The notes under the pieces were generated by a model that was not told where the DNA came from, ran no database searches, and worked only from the letters and a program-made list of their open reading frames with translations. The position numbers were made by a program, and so were the translations under genes. This document shows positions 22,901 to 32,335 of a stretch of 64,000 nucleotides of DNA, one piece after another. The DNA is from Halictus rubicundus (taxonomy: Eukaryota; Arthropoda; Insecta; Hymenoptera; Halictidae). Within the stretch, counting starts at the first letter, position 1. The number at the start of each line of letters is the position of its first letter. The stretch covers positions 5,461,116 through 5,525,115 of the forward strand of contig NC_135164.1 in the NCBI RefSeq assembly GCF_050948215.1, in the 5' to 3' direction.

Positions 22901-25565
22901 TCACGTGTGCGTCAGGTGCGATTGCAACGGACACGCGAGTACCTGCGATCTCGTGCTCGGCGAATGCACGGTAAGTGTTTGTGTGTTGTTCGAACTTTTC
23001 TTACGCATCAGACCTTGAAATCTGTAATCCTCGTTGGAATTTCTTGAACGAGTACGTGTCAAGAGGTCAAGGTTGAAATTTTTAATTTTCATTGGAATAA
23101 TGCCCACTATATATGTGCGTGGAGTAACGATCTAAAGATTATTATTTAATTAGGAGTAGACATCGTTTGCCTCACGCAATATGTTCAGTCCAACTTTAAT
23201 AATTGTCGAAAAAAGAGAGCAATTTTTATTTGGCTCCTGATTATTGCAATTAATGCACGAGATTCTTATTTTTCATAAAAGTCCGCAGTCTACTGATAAG
23301 ATAGAATGAAACTCAGCAATTTAGGGGTGGAAAATATATTCTGAGGGTATTAAAATGTTCATAGAAATTTCCTGCATCTATATTCTGCAAAAAAGTTTGG
23401 TACAAATTGTACAATAAAAAAATACCCAATAGAACTTCAACTTTCGCGCAACACGGAAAACCTGAAGTAGGAAAATTTGAATATCTCGGAAACGATTGGC
23501 TCAAAATTAATGTTTTCGGTGTCAAAATGTTTCTAAAAATTCTGCACATCTATTCCATTTCTCAAATTTTCATAATTATGTTTAATTACGATTTTTCAAC
23601 TAAATATAGACACGTTAGCGCCATCTAGCGGCGAAATTCTAGAACTAAACTAAAATCTTGAAATAGCGCCACTCGGCGTAGCGGCAAAATGCTGAAACTA
23701 GTAGACAAACATTACCAACAGTCGAGTTTTTAAAGAGAACAATAGTGACGCCATCTGTAGTAGCGATGATAGAACTTAGTACTGGCAGAGTCGTTACCAT
23801 ATGGTAACACGGAGACGATCCAAAGATCTCTCTCAATAAAAATAATGGCTTATGGATCAGAGACGGATCCAAAGCTCTCTCTCAATGAACAAAATGGCAT
23901 ATAGATCAAAATCGCTCCAAAGCTCTCTCTTAACAAAAAATAATCGACTGTTGGTAATGTTTGTCTACCAGTTTGAGCGTTTTGCCACTACGTAGAATGG
24001 CGCTATTTTGAGATTTTACGGGGCCGTTAGTTCGGACATTTCACCGCTAGATGGCCATAACGTAACTACTACCGTGGCGGGTCTACCTTGAAAAAGAATA
24101 TGTTGTGTTATAATTCTGGAGCTGCAAGAAGTGCATCGGAAGAAGTGACATAAACATTTTGAGCTACTACATGAATACAAAAGTAATGAACACTTTATTA
24201 ACCCTGTATAATTACACATTTTCTTAATCCTAGATAATTGTAGATAATTCTTGTTAGCTTTAGGTAGCTGCAGGTTGCAGTTTGTAGCCCTAGGTAACTG
24301 TAGGTAACCGTATGTAACTCAAAGCAGCGGAGTCCCTTGTTCTGATCAATTTCTTGGATCCTGAGGCCTTTTGATCTCCCCCTGTTCCCCGAAACAAGCG
24401 AACCAACTTGTATTTTCATTGTCCTCGTCTCGATTACAGCGACAAACAACGAGTCAGTGATTGTTGCTTTAACGAAAATTTCCTCACTCGACAGACCTGC
24501 GAGCACAACACGGTGGGACCAAAATGTGACCGTTGCTCGCCCGGATTCTACGGTATCGCTCTCCACGGTACGCCCAACGATTGCAAAAGATGCGCCTGTC
24601 CGCTTCTGATCGAGTCCAACAACTTCAGTCCGAATTGTCAACTGGACGACCCAAACAACATCGACAGCGGCTACGTTTGCACCCAATGTCCCCAAGGGTA
24701 CACCGGCGATCACTGTGAAAGGTACACAAAAATGGCCGTTAAAAATATAAGAACAACACGCGCATTTGACTCGCGTTTACACTGATCACACATTTAATTT
24801 TCTACCAGCTGCGACATAGGCTATTTTGGAAATCCTATGATCCCTCGGGGCACCTGTGAACCGTGCACCTGCGGCGGTGGCCCTTGCGATCAGGAGACAG
24901 GACGATGCCTAGAATGCAGAGGCAACACGGAGGGTTGGAAGTGCGACAAATGCAAGCACGCGCACTATGGAGATCCTCTGGAACAGAACTGCTTGCGTAA
25001 GTAGTTTTGCTAATAACAATTATTATTCGGCAGATATGCCTTCATTATTATTATTACACAGTTTTAAGTTCAGCTTTCATTTGAAACGCTTCTCAGTATC
25101 ATTTAAGTAGCCAGTATCAATCAGTCGTAATATTATGTTCAATTATTAGGTTGTCTCTAAAGTTTCTTTCGCGGTAAACGATTAATTACGCGCGGGGGTC
25201 ACGAATTGATTGGCGCACCTAATAGTAAGGAAAAGAAAAGAAAATATGGGAAAGGGGTGAACATGGACCTTCTACTGTTGCAGCCTGCGACTGCGACCCT
25301 CTCGGCAGCGGTTCCATCGAGTGCGACGGGAGGAGCGGTCAGTGTCCCTGCAAGCCTTTGTTCGAGGGTCGTGACTGTTCCTCCTGCATCGAAGGTTACG
25401 GGAACGTAACCGCAGGTTGCCGGGAATGCGACTGCGACGTGGGTGCCCTCGACGAGGTCTGCGATCCCGTAACCGGCGAGTGCAGGTGCGCGGATGGCGT
25501 CCTTGGCTTCCGGTGCGATCGTTGCGACGTCGACCATTACGGCTTGTCCGTGGGAGGCTGCAGAG
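10693..25565 (+). CDS. wb: Laminin subunit alpha, wing-blister (alpha1/2) type, partial: 11 exons
   Basis: Extracellular basement-membrane glycoprotein chain that assembles with laminin beta and gamma chains and binds cell-surface receptors. Exons: 10693-10935, 14874-15104, 19666-19902, 20071-20232, 20338-20634, 21353-21613, 22150-22397, 22736-22970, 24495-24721, 24809-24996, 25284-25565; all introns are GT-AG and the frame is continuous for 870 residues plus one base. Domains: LamN second half (residues about 1-141), LE modules 1-4 and half of LE5 (142-390), L4 (about 391-570), rest of LE5 and LE6-LE10 (to 870). One L4 splitting an LE module after about 4.5 LE repeats is the alpha1/2 arrangement, which in insects points to wing blister rather than LanA. 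N-glycosylation sequons include NHS, NCT, NAS, NIT, NGS and NVT. The signal peptide, first half of LamN, coiled coil and LG domains are not in view. Family is certain; the orthology call is inference from domain order. Confidence 0.93.
11139..11245. mobile_element. Tc1-like MITE, family G, 107 bp
   Basis: TA, then CAGTAAAGTCTTGATCTAAACC, internal CACGATCTATGTCACAGC, and the end GGCTTAGATCAAACGTTACTG, then TA. Ends are inverted repeats of each other. Lies in laminin intron 10936-14873. Confidence 0.8.
11246..14296. other. Laminin intron sequence without a supported gene
   Basis: AT-rich apart from 11640-12020 and 13640-14230. GGCTCTGTACAGACGTAG occurs twice (13357 and 13531). The frames at 13684-14315 overlap on both strands and match nothing I recognise. 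Confidence 0.45.
14297..14626. mobile_element. Tc1-like MITE, family G, 330 bp
   Basis: TA-flanked CAGTAACATCTTGAACTAAG at left and GGGCTTGGATCGAAACTTCACTG at right. A GC-rich internal block (CCCCTCCACTGGGGGG) also occurs, inverted, in the copy at 44221-44468. Confidence 0.8.
14874..15104 (+). CDS. wb: Laminin alpha exon b: end of LamN and start of LE1
   Basis: 77 codons, phase 0 to phase 0, acceptor GTTGCAG and strong donor GTGAGT. It starts IHTHLVNGRP, continues through the LRLQGLR strand and the YSIKEINIGGRC end of LamN, then begins the first EGF-like module with CLCSGHAARC. The LamN loop is short between RLRLQGL and YSIKEI compared with vertebrate alpha1. Intron 10936-14873 before it holds two Tc1-like MITEs. 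Confidence 0.94.
16089..16335. mobile_element. TTAA MITE, family A, 247 bp, in a laminin intron
   Basis: Starts TTAACCCATTGCACTCGAAG and ends ATTCGAGTGCTAAGGGTTAA. Internal TTAGTAATTTATTCAATAC and CATGTCATACATACG stretches match the other family A copies. CCCTTTGC-like ends with TTAA target sites are piggyBac-like. It has no coding capacity. Confidence 0.9.
16896..17118. mobile_element. Foldback MITE, 223 bp with about 85-bp arms
   Basis: The left arm TAGGTTGAGGGACTCGATTA and the inverted right arm TAGGCTAAGGGACCCGATTA continue as inverted repeats through GGGGGTACCAATAT and ACTTATTTTT to nearly the centre. Almost all of the element can form one hairpin. Confidence 0.88.
17119..19665. other. 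Laminin intron sequence without a supported gene
   Basis: AT-rich with a CG-alternating, ACGC-rich run at 18899-18935. Opposite-strand frames at 18493-18911 overlap and are not convincing. Confidence 0.45.
19666..19902 (+). CDS. wb: Laminin alpha exon c: LE1-LE2
   Basis: 79 codons, phase 0 to phase 0, acceptor TTTCTCAG, donor GTAAGC. It completes LE1 (CECERQTCGERCEKCC and the WKPGT block) and starts LE2 with CNCNGHATAC, ending GGGVCINCT, a near-invariant laminin alpha motif. The preceding intron (15105-19665, 4.6 kb) contains a TTAA MITE at 16089 and a palindromic MITE at 16896. Confidence 0.95.
20071..20232 (+). CDS. wb: Laminin alpha exon d: LE2-LE3
   Basis: 54 codons, phase 0 to phase 0, acceptor TTGTTACAG, weak donor GTAGAA. 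It joins the previous exon as INCT/EHTAGINC, matching the family, then CQDGYYRPNG and CNCNVHGSTGYC. The following intron is only 105 bp, a multiple of three, and is open until an in-frame TAG formed by its own acceptor, so intron retention would stop translation at its last codon. Confidence 0.92.
20338..20634 (+). CDS. wb: Laminin alpha exon e: LE3-LE5 first half
   Basis: 99 codons, phase 0 to phase 0, acceptor CTCTAG, donor GTAAAA. It contains CNCKPGYSGYKCDQC, then CPCDSRG, CLCKANVDGEFCDSCKPG, and the CYCFGVSDRC sequence that begins the LE module interrupted by the L4 domain. Cysteine spacing is intact throughout. Confidence 0.93.
20910..21144. mobile_element. TTAA MITE, family A, 235 bp, in a laminin intron
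   Basis: TTAACCTTTAGCACTCGAAT at left, GCTTCGAGTGCAAAGGGTTAA at right, with a GGCACCACTAAAAATTG internal block. It fills a third of the 718-bp intron 20635-21352. Confidence 0.9.
21353..21613 (+). CDS. wb: Laminin alpha exon f: N-terminal half of laminin IV type A (L4)
   Basis: 87 codons, phase 0 to phase 0, acceptor GATTTTCAG, donor GTAAGT. It begins VSSLENWRVTDM. Joining it to the SYSM end of the previous exon gives the same spacing from the last LE cysteine to the L4 tryptophan as vertebrate alpha1. A weaker CTGCAG acceptor at 21310 would add 14 residues and is also in frame. It has sequons NAS and NIT, and an RGD tripeptide at 21563-21571. Confidence 0.9.
22150..22397 (+). CDS. wb: Laminin alpha exon g: L4 continued
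   Basis: 248 bp, phase 0 in and phase 2 out. Acceptor TTCGCAG, donor GTGCGC. It carries the ENGWYHV block, a second RGD at 22297-22305, and the MMRVLADLKYLMIRAQYHSE helix-strand typical of L4 domains. The preceding 536-bp intron shows no other coding sequence. Confidence 0.9.
22500..22521. repeat. CT microsatellite
   Basis: Uninterrupted CT dinucleotides in laminin intron 22398-22735. Confidence 0.9.
22736..22970 (+). CDS. wb: Laminin alpha exon h: L4 end, LE5 second half, LE6 start
   Basis: 235 bp, entering in phase 2 (the split codon makes Ser) and leaving in phase 0 before a strong GTAAGT donor. It reads LQSAAMWVGKVA, then CECPEGYTGLSCEDC, which re-enters the split LE module, then CDCNGHASTC. 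A 22-bp CT microsatellite lies in the intron before it at 22500-22521. Confidence 0.9.
23620..24055. mobile_element. Foldback element with about 110-bp arms, in a laminin intron
   Basis: GCCATCTAGCGGCGAAATTC at left pairs with the inverted right arm GCCATCTAGCGGTGAAATGT. Pairing continues through AAATAGCGCCA and GGTAGACAAACATTACCAAC-like sequence. The loop holds three roughly 60-bp repeats of TCCAAAGCTCTCTCTCAA. No transposase. Confidence 0.85.
24495..24721 (+). CDS. wb: Laminin alpha exon i: LE6-LE7
   Basis: 227 bp, phase 0 in and phase 2 out, donor GTACAC. It joins as GECT/TCEHNTVGPKC and contains CPLLIESNNFSPNC and CTQCPQGYTGDHCE, blocks well conserved after the first L4 in alpha1/2 chains. 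The intron before it (1.5 kb) is largely a foldback transposon. A 171-residue minus-strand frame over this exon is only its shadow. Confidence 0.94.
24809..24996 (+). CDS. wb: Laminin alpha exon j: LE7-LE8
   Basis: 188 bp, phase 2 in (split codon Ser) and phase 1 out, preceded by an 87-bp intron and followed by GTAAGT. It reads CDIGYFGNPMIPRGTCEPC, then a shortened LE opening CGGGPCDQETGRC in place of the usual longer first loop, then CLECRGNTEGWKCDKC. Confidence 0.93.
25146..25198. mobile_element. Mariner terminal fragment
   Basis: TTAGGTTGTCTCTAAAGTTTC resembles mariner TIRs. A similar end, TTAGGTTGTTCTAAAAGTTC, is at 46468. Only one end is visible, in the 287-bp laminin intron before exon k. 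Confidence 0.5.
25284..25565 (+). CDS. wb: Laminin alpha exon k: LE9-LE10, last exon found
   Basis: 282 bp, phase 1 in (split codon Pro) and phase 1 out. Acceptor TGTTGCAG, consensus donor GTAAGT. It holds CDCDPLGSGSIEC and CDCDVGALDEVC modules with all expected cysteines, and ends GGCR plus one base. The intact donor means the gene continues, but I found no following LE, coiled-coil or LG exon in the rest of the window. Confidence 0.93.
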
Positions 25566-25939
25566 GTAAGTACCGTTCCGCCATTTTTACCAACAACGTT
25601 CCCCCTTGACATGCAACCGGTGTCCCCCTCCTGCGAGTTTAACGATCATTTATTGGATTCGGATACGTTCCCCGAACGTTCCGCGTTCCTTTCGCGTCGG
25701 CAAAATTCTGATAGCAGAAAATGAATTTTGTGGCAGCAATGCGATGGTAGAACAAACGTGTTAGCCTTGATGATAAAGAGGAAGGCTCCTCTAGAACGAA
25801 AGAAGCATCAGAATTTTCTCATAAATTACTTCTATGAGAAAGTTTATGATATAAAATGACGAAGATGTGTGTCAAAATGGTGGGCCCATTCTGACCCAAG
25901 GTATCACTGCATCTTTGTCTTAATCTTCTGCCAATCTGT
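25566..25939. other. Start of the unresolved laminin 3' region
   Basis: Follows a consensus GTAAGT donor. No acceptor followed by cysteine-rich sequence was found here. Confidence 0.4.
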
Positions 25940-26158
25940 TTAACACTTTGACTGGCAAACTAGAAACCTCAAAAATTCCATAAAATCGAAGTAAGTTATT
26001 TAGTGAAATAAAAATTGAAAAAAATTAATCATTCAACTTTCTTGCATTTTACAGATCCTAATCGGTACAATGAATATATTAACGTAAAAATTCATTTTAA
26101 CACCTGGACGAATAATTCCGTCACCCACATATGGGTGACATGGCAGTCAACGTGTTAA
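25940..26158. mobile_element. TTAA MITE, family E, 219 bp
   Basis: Starts TTAACACTTTGACTGGCAAA and ends CAGTCAACGTGTTAA. Inverted relative to the copy at 53409. CACCCATATGGGTGAC-type hairpin near the right end. Confidence 0.88.
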
Positions 26159-26708
26159 ATTGTTATTATATTGGATTTAATCCCTGAAGCGAAGAATATC
26201 TGGGTATAACTGAGATGCTATGTACGTCGAACCCCGGCGGCTCCTACAAAACGCTAGCGCCGCGAAACCTAGCGGCACCGCGCGCGCGGAAATCGCGATC
26301 GTAAATTAAAACTAAGCTAAACAGATTACACGCCCAAGGGCTTGGCCCTTGTAAATCTCGGGTAACGTTCTGAACCCACGACTCCTGTCCAGTCGGATAA
26401 GTGCCCGGTGCTCGAGGAGAAGTCGAGAGATAAACATCCGCAGCTCGGTTAGAACAAGACGAAGCGTTTTGCATTACCGTAGCCGACGATCCTCGCGGTG
26501 CACCGCAGCGGAACTGTTCTCAACGACCTGCGATTTCGTGCCCGAAAACAATGCGATTTCCACTGATTTATCATCGCAATTATTCCCTACTTCACGTAAA
26601 CTGACCCACGTAATTGTCCGCATACCCTTCGAACCGGAAGAACATTTTCCGTGAAGCTATCAGGTGTATGCGAAAGTTGAATCTTCTTCGGTCGTTCATA
26701 CGTAATCA

Positions 26709-26957
26709 TTAGACTGCGAATTTCGTGCGTTTATGAACAAAATTATGAAATAAAAGCAGTGAGACCGTTCAAAGGATTGAAAAGTGCTGTCGCATTATTT
26801 TCAACTGTATACAGCGATTTCTGTGTATATGTCGCCAAGGCCTGGGTGATAAGCGTCGCGCTCTAGTAACGGGTATGTCGTTGATGACATATATCGAGAA
26901 TTCACTGTACTTCATAAAGAAAAGAGATTTTATTTTGAATAAAATTCCGCAGTCTAA
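26709..26957. mobile_element. Family B element carrying a family F fragment
   Basis: Inverted ends TTAGACTGCGAATTT and AAATTCCGCAGTCTAA. Bases 26807-26910 inside it match family F inverted (GTGTATATGTCGCCAAGGCC), so a Tc1-like MITE probably inserted into it. Confidence 0.65.
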
Positions 26958-28041
26958 GAATGACTTGCAATTGAACTGCGGATTTTATGCATTTATAACA
27001 AAAAATAGGTAGGTGCAATATAAAACAGTGATAGAATGTTGCCTTATGTCAACTGATTAAAATTGTTAGAGGAAGATATGAATGACTTGGTTCTAGTACT
27101 TTGCAATTGACTTCAAATAAATTTTGATGTTGCAGAAAGGTCCACAGTCCGATCATGAACGTATCTTCACCATCATTATAAGCTACTATTTTAAATTTTA
27201 AATAGAGCTACATGTCCGTCTGTCAACCGGCAATACATACACAAAAAACGTACCTGCCAGCAAGTGCGCTATAAAATTGTTCTAAATTTGCAGTACACGC
27301 ACGGTAGGAAGAGACTCGAATTTTTGGGACAAGCTAATAGATGTACGGATGCAGTATAGTAGGTGTAAGAAGCCCGATCGAATCCTAAGTAATGGCCGGT
27401 CGACACAGGGGCCGGGACATCGTATCTCACGGCCGCTCGGAGATACGGGGACAGATATCGCGAGATACGGGGCACCATGCGAGCAGAGAGGTTCTAGCTC
27501 GCTTTAGCTCATTCTCGAGCGGAGCTACGACTTGTCCGAGATGTTAATTAACTACCGGCAGCTTCCTTCTTTCTCGCCCGGGAACCGATACGCTTCGTTT
27601 AACCTGGACCGCTCGGTCGCAAGGATGTCCCATGATCGAGGCACTTCAGCACTCCGGTAGGAAATCATAGTATTCGCGGATTCCTCGTGTACGCCTCTAA
27701 CGGCCGCACTCGGAGACAAACTGAGTGGTTCGACAATCTTTCGCCGGGCCCTATCTGCGGTTTTCAACGTGGATTAACGTAACGGATTAACGGAATCTGG
27801 GGGGGGGGGGTGATATTAAGTACTTCGCCGCTTTTATGGTAATGGACGTAGAAAGTTTCCGCGCCGTCAGCGAAATCATGCCGATAAGAGCGCGGTTAGG
27901 CGGAACGAATCCTATGCGAAACTGAAGCTAAATGGAAGCTTGTCTCTTCCGTCAATAATTCTAATCGATTGGGGATGCTTGTGTCACGTAACGATATTAA
28001 ACATTCTACACACTGCGAAAGAAACTTTTGGGAAATAGTAT
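26958..28041. other. No supported gene
   Basis: AT-rich to 27250, GC-rich 27250-27950, with a run of ten G at 27800-27810. A second CTGCGGATTTTATGCATTTA motif of family B is at 26976. No coherent frame. Confidence 0.4.
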
Positions 28042-28043
28042 TA

Positions 28044-28671
28044 GGGGGCCTCGTAAGTAATCGATTATTTTGCAATTTAAAACAAACTTTGTAGTAAATT
28101 CAAGTTTTTATTTCTTAATTTATTATATAATCTGCATCATTGTCACGGACAGTTTAACATGATTCCTGCAAATTTTCAATCCCCCTCTTATAGAAATCCA
28201 GGTGTCTTGATCGGTGTCTTTGTATAGTTGACCATAGTGCAACCATAGGCTTCTCGATAATTCTTGTATACTTAATTTTGGATCAGCTTCCACTAGAGAT
28301 TTTAGGGTGTCATTATCAAATTCAACTGGTCGTCCACTTCGAGGCCTGTCAGAGAGATCATAATCACCGGCAGCAAACCTTCTGAACCAACGTTGACACT
28401 TGTTGACCTTCGATACATCCCCATAAACATCGCAAATTTTCTTCGCTGTTACCGTTGATATACCGAAACTGAAAAATTATGCAATGACGAATATGATCCT
28501 CGGAAGGTACGGCCGCCATTTTATTATTGTAAAAAAAAATTATACTTTTTAGAATATTTTGAATACAGGCTCGAAAACTGTAAAAGAATACGTGTTTCCT
28601 CTTCAACGATCGGTACAGAACTAGAGGCAAAAGAAATTCTTTGCAAATAATTGATTACTTATGTGTACCCC
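28044..28671 (-). mobile_element. Internally deleted mariner, 628 bp, with transposase N-terminal remnant
   Basis: Ends GGGGGCCTCGTAAGTAATCG and, inverted, GGGGTACACATAAGTAATCA are TIRs; TA duplicated at 28042-28043 and 28672-28673. The minus strand encodes a mariner transposase helix-turn-helix region (CQRWFRRFAAGDYDLSDRPR, then SGRPVEF) with no catalytic domain, so it cannot move by itself. Confidence 0.85.
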
Positions 28672-28850
28672 TAACTCTTAGCACTCGAATGGCGACTTTA
28701 AGGCGCCACTGAAAATTCCTGTATCATTATTCAAAATATTTTTTACAATATTAAATTTGTTCATATTTAATAAATTACTAAACATTTCAGCATTGTACGA
28801 GTAAATTGCACCATTTTCGTACGTATGGCATGAAAAAATATATAGTTTCA
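28672..28850. mobile_element. Truncated family A MITE
   Basis: TAACTCTTAGCACTCGAATG through GGCGCCACTGAAAATT to ATGGCATGAAAAAATATATA; the right third is absent. It abuts the mariner at 28044-28671, which inserted at its left end. Confidence 0.8.
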
Positions 28851-29249
28851 TTCCTGGTTCAACAAATTTTTAAAATCAATATAATGCAAGAACTTCTGGA
28901 ACGACTGTTTAAAAGAAAATTATCGAGCTACTTTTACATACATTATTACTTAGTCGTTAAGAGCCTATTAATAGACACTGAATTTCTCTTGTTTATTGTT
29001 TAGGTGCTGCTTAAATAATACGAAATAACTCCTGTTTTTCACGAGAAAATTAAATGTCCCAAAAATTCTTTTCTATCTCCAAATTCTTCATTCAACACCA
29101 ATACATTTTTCTTTCACAAATCGTCTCGTTAAAGTATTAGATAGGTACACTACCAGAACAAGTTCAACCATAAGAACAAGAAGAAAAAATAGATAAACGA
29201 TGAAAAATCGATGACTGATGCAAGCATAAATTGAAAAATGTACCATGTT

Positions 29250-29496
29250 TTAACCCTTAGCACTCGAATGGCGACTGTAAGGCGCCACTGAAAATTGCTG
29301 TATCATTATCCAAATATTTTTTACCTTATTAAGTATGTTTATATTCAATAAATTACTAAACACTTCAGCATTGTACGAGTAAATTGCACCATTTTCGTAC
29401 GTACGGCATGAAAAAATATATACAGATGAGAAATATTCTAGGCCGGAAAAAATGTTTCGTTTTCGAGGTAAAATGGCTTCGAGTGCAAAGGGCCAA
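29250..29496. mobile_element. TTAA MITE, family A, 247 bp
   Basis: TTAACCCTTAGCACTCGAAT at left; the right end CTTCGAGTGCAAAGGGCCAA has lost the TTAA by mutation. Confidence 0.88.
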
Positions 29497-30299
29497 TACA
29501 TGTAAGAAGAACAGGAAGTCAAATGAAAAGTATGCCGGTCCGGCTGACAATGGCTTCGGTAACGATACGAACGGCTCATCAGCATCGTCGGGACTCATTA
29601 CCGTGACTCGATGACTCCTTAGCGGAGCACGCGCGTACTTCTCGCTTTTCTCGTTTCTCCGTTCGAAGAGAGAACGAAGAGCGCAAGGAGTACGAGAAGG
29701 AGAGATGAAAATCGCGAAGGATGCGAGCTCGTTCGTTTTGGAACCGGGGATCCCGATTAAGCCGGCGATGTGCTAATTGCATCTCGGCCGCGGTCTGCGT
29801 GACAGCGTCTATTTTGATATACGTTGTTACGAGCGTCTCGATATAATGCGTCTCCTCGCCATGACTCGCTCGGTGAACATTGGTCGAGGCTGCTCTCGAA
29901 GATTTACATACGGGATCACGTATGAAAAATACAGCCTCGTTCAGCCGGTCGATTATCGTATCGCGCACGGCGACCCAAGCCGCGCCGCGCCGCGCCGCGC
30001 CGCCGCTGCCATGCGTTAATTGCCTCGCGGGAGCACAGTTTAACCATAACTGCGGACGTCTGTATTTCTCCGGCGATTTTACTCGCTCGGCGACCGTTCG
30101 TATTGATTTTATTCATGCCAATAACGATTCCACCAGCATCCATGCTGTGATCGAAGGACTTCGAATCGCTCGCGCACCGACCATTTGCAACCCCTTGTAC
30201 CGTGATTTATTTTACGGTCACAGCGATTGTTTAGATCTTTAGCGTTCAGGGATGGACGAAAATTTGTGTCTATTCTTGGCCTCTGTATTCAATTTCAAA
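29497..30299. other. GC-rich island without a supported gene
   Basis: Overlapping frames on both strands at 29579-30242, including a CGCCG run at 29982-30003. No domain recognised. Could be regulatory sequence or a 5' UTR. Confidence 0.35.
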
Positions 30300-31035
30300 C
30301 AGTTGGAGGAGTTTTCAATTTTTTCAATTTTTTTAACAAATTTGGAGGAATTGAAATCGAATAAAATTGTATTCTCAGCGTCAATAGCCCCTGTGAATCC
30401 GAAATAAGTAAAAGTCGTGTCGAGTCCTATGTAAATCTGTATTTTCGGATTTTTTGAAAATTTTTTTCAATTTTTTGGACAAATTTGGGGGAATTGAAAT
30501 CGAATAAAATTTTATTCTCAGCGTCAATAACCCCTGTAAATTCGAAATAAGTAAAAGTCGTATCGAGTCCTATGTAAATCTGTATTTTCGAATTTTTTGA
30601 AAATTTTTTTCAATTTTTTGGACAAATTTGGAGGAATTGAAATCGAATAAAATTGTATTCTCAGCGTCAATAACCCCTGTAAATCCGAAATAAGTAAAAG
30701 TCGCATCGAGTCCTATGTAAATCTGTATTTTCGAATTTTTTGAAAATTTTTTTCAATTTTTTGGACAAATTTGGGGGAATTCAAATCGAATAAAAGTTTA
30801 TTCTCAGCTTTAATAGCCCCTGTAAATTCGAAAGAAGTAAAAGTCGCATCGAGTCCTATGTAAATCTGTATTTTCGAATTTTTTGAAAATTTTTTTCAAT
30901 TCTTTGGACAAAGGGGGAATTGAAATCGAATAAAATTTTATTCTCAGCGTCAATAGCCCCTGTAAATCCGAAATAAGTAAAAGTCGTATCGAGTCCTATG
31001 TAAATCTGTATTTTCGGATTTTTTGAGAATTTTCA
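30300..31035 (+). repeat. Tandem repeat, about 142-bp unit, 5 copies
   Basis: AATAGCCCCTGTAAATCCGA recurs near 30380, 30521, 30667, 30810 and 30949, with AATCGAATAAAATT and CGAGTCCTATGTAAATCTG in each unit. T-rich linkers vary in length. Confidence 0.92.
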
Positions 31036-31612
31036 TAAAGCCGATCTGACGTGCACACGGGCGACTATAGTCTGGACTATCGGGGAAAGGGTCGAGATCG
31101 ACGGTAAGTCATTTCTTGCGGAGGGGGCGCAGAAGAAAAGAGCAACTTCCGTTCCCGTACGGCTTATCGATCGTAGCGGGCGATAGGGCGTCGATCCCTT
31201 TTTAAATCGCCGCCGATATACGATACAGGACGCGAAGTGGCAGCGATCTTAAGGGCCGATAAGAGCCCTGTATAAGGCACCTTCGCGGACAGTGACACGG
31301 AGGCGACATTTCGTGGGCCTTCTTGCCCGCCGCCTCTTCTTCTTCGCGCGCTTTCCCCTTCGTCCTCGTGCTCCGATGTTTAGACCCCGCCGGGGGTCTT
31401 TCACTCTCGCTGTTCCCCGCAAAAACTCGACGAAACCGCGGAATGCTGCCTTGAGGTATGCCTCGTGTATAAATTTGATTCGATGCGCCGCGCGTCATCG
31501 CAGCTCCCGGCCACGAAACTCCCATACTGATTCGATAATCGTCCCCGTAGCGGTTACAAACTCTCATGCGATAACAGTGATTGCGATAACTTCGGTCTCC
31601 AACTTGGCCAAA
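31036..31612. other. GC-rich island without a supported gene
   Basis: Both strands carry 100-180-codon Arg/Ser-rich frames (31292-31615 plus, 31202-31747 minus) that overlap fully and run into a MITE, so neither is credible. Confidence 0.35.
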
Positions 31613-32335
31613 TAGCAACGGCGACCGTGAGGCGTCGGTAAAAGTTGCTGCGTCGTTATTCAAAATATTTTTTACATTGTTAAATTTGTTTGCTTTTAAG
31701 ACATAGGACTGCGGATGCAAAATAAAAAAGGTTTGCATCGATTGCAAGACACAGGAGCGAAATGAAAATTTCTTTCTTCTTTTAATTAGTTTATTAACGA
31801 TTTACGGGACCCGTCAAAATGACGGATTCTATTATTTTTAAATTGCGAATATTGAGATTGTAAAAATGCATCCATGAGCAATTATTTAACGAATTGATTT
31901 CTTTGGGTATATATTATTAAAAAAAATGGCTATAAACTTTGATCGATACATTCATGTTATTTAGCAAAAAAAAAAACCGTCAAAATGACAGATTCTATTA
32001 TTTTTAAATTGCGAATATTAAGATTGTAAAAATGCATCCATGAGCAATTATTTAGCAAATTTATTTCTTTGGGTATATATTGTTTTTAAAATATTGCTAA
32101 AAATGTGGGTTGCACGTTCTCGTTATTTTTATAAAGTAATGTAAAATAGCCATTTTTAGTGGTTAAAACCAATACGCTGGTGCCCCTAAATCTTTTTAAT
32201 ATGTCCACCGCTTTAAATTTTTGTCATAAACGCATAAAATCCGCAGTCCATTAATAAATTACTAAACATTTCAGTATTGTACAAGTAAATCGCACCATAT
32301 TCGTACGTGTAACATGAAAAAATGTGGTATCAAAA
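31613..32335. mobile_element. Family A MITE split by a family B element, itself holding a family C MITE
   Basis: Family A left part 31613-31705 (GTGAGGCGTCGGTAAAAG) resumes at 32252 (AATAAATTACTAAACATTTC) and ends near 32335. Between them are family B ends AGGACTGCGGAT and ATCCGCAGTCC. Inside that, 31794-32166 is a TTAA-bounded family C element. Confidence 0.75.
31794..32166. mobile_element. TTAA MITE, family C, with an internal duplication of about 170 bp
   Basis: TTAACGATTTACGGGACCCG at left and TTTTTAGTGGTTAA at right. CGTCAAAATGACGGATTCTA, with the rest of a block of about 170 bp, occurs twice (from 31815 and 31979). Related to 41896-42069 and 46581-46806. Confidence 0.75.

Noticed and set aside
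24198..24713. 171-codon minus-strand open frame
   Set aside because: Lies antisense over a certain laminin exon; no domain of its own.
25199..25612. 137-codon minus-strand open frame
   Set aside because: Antisense shadow of the last laminin exon; Cys-rich GC-balanced coding DNA opens the opposite strand.
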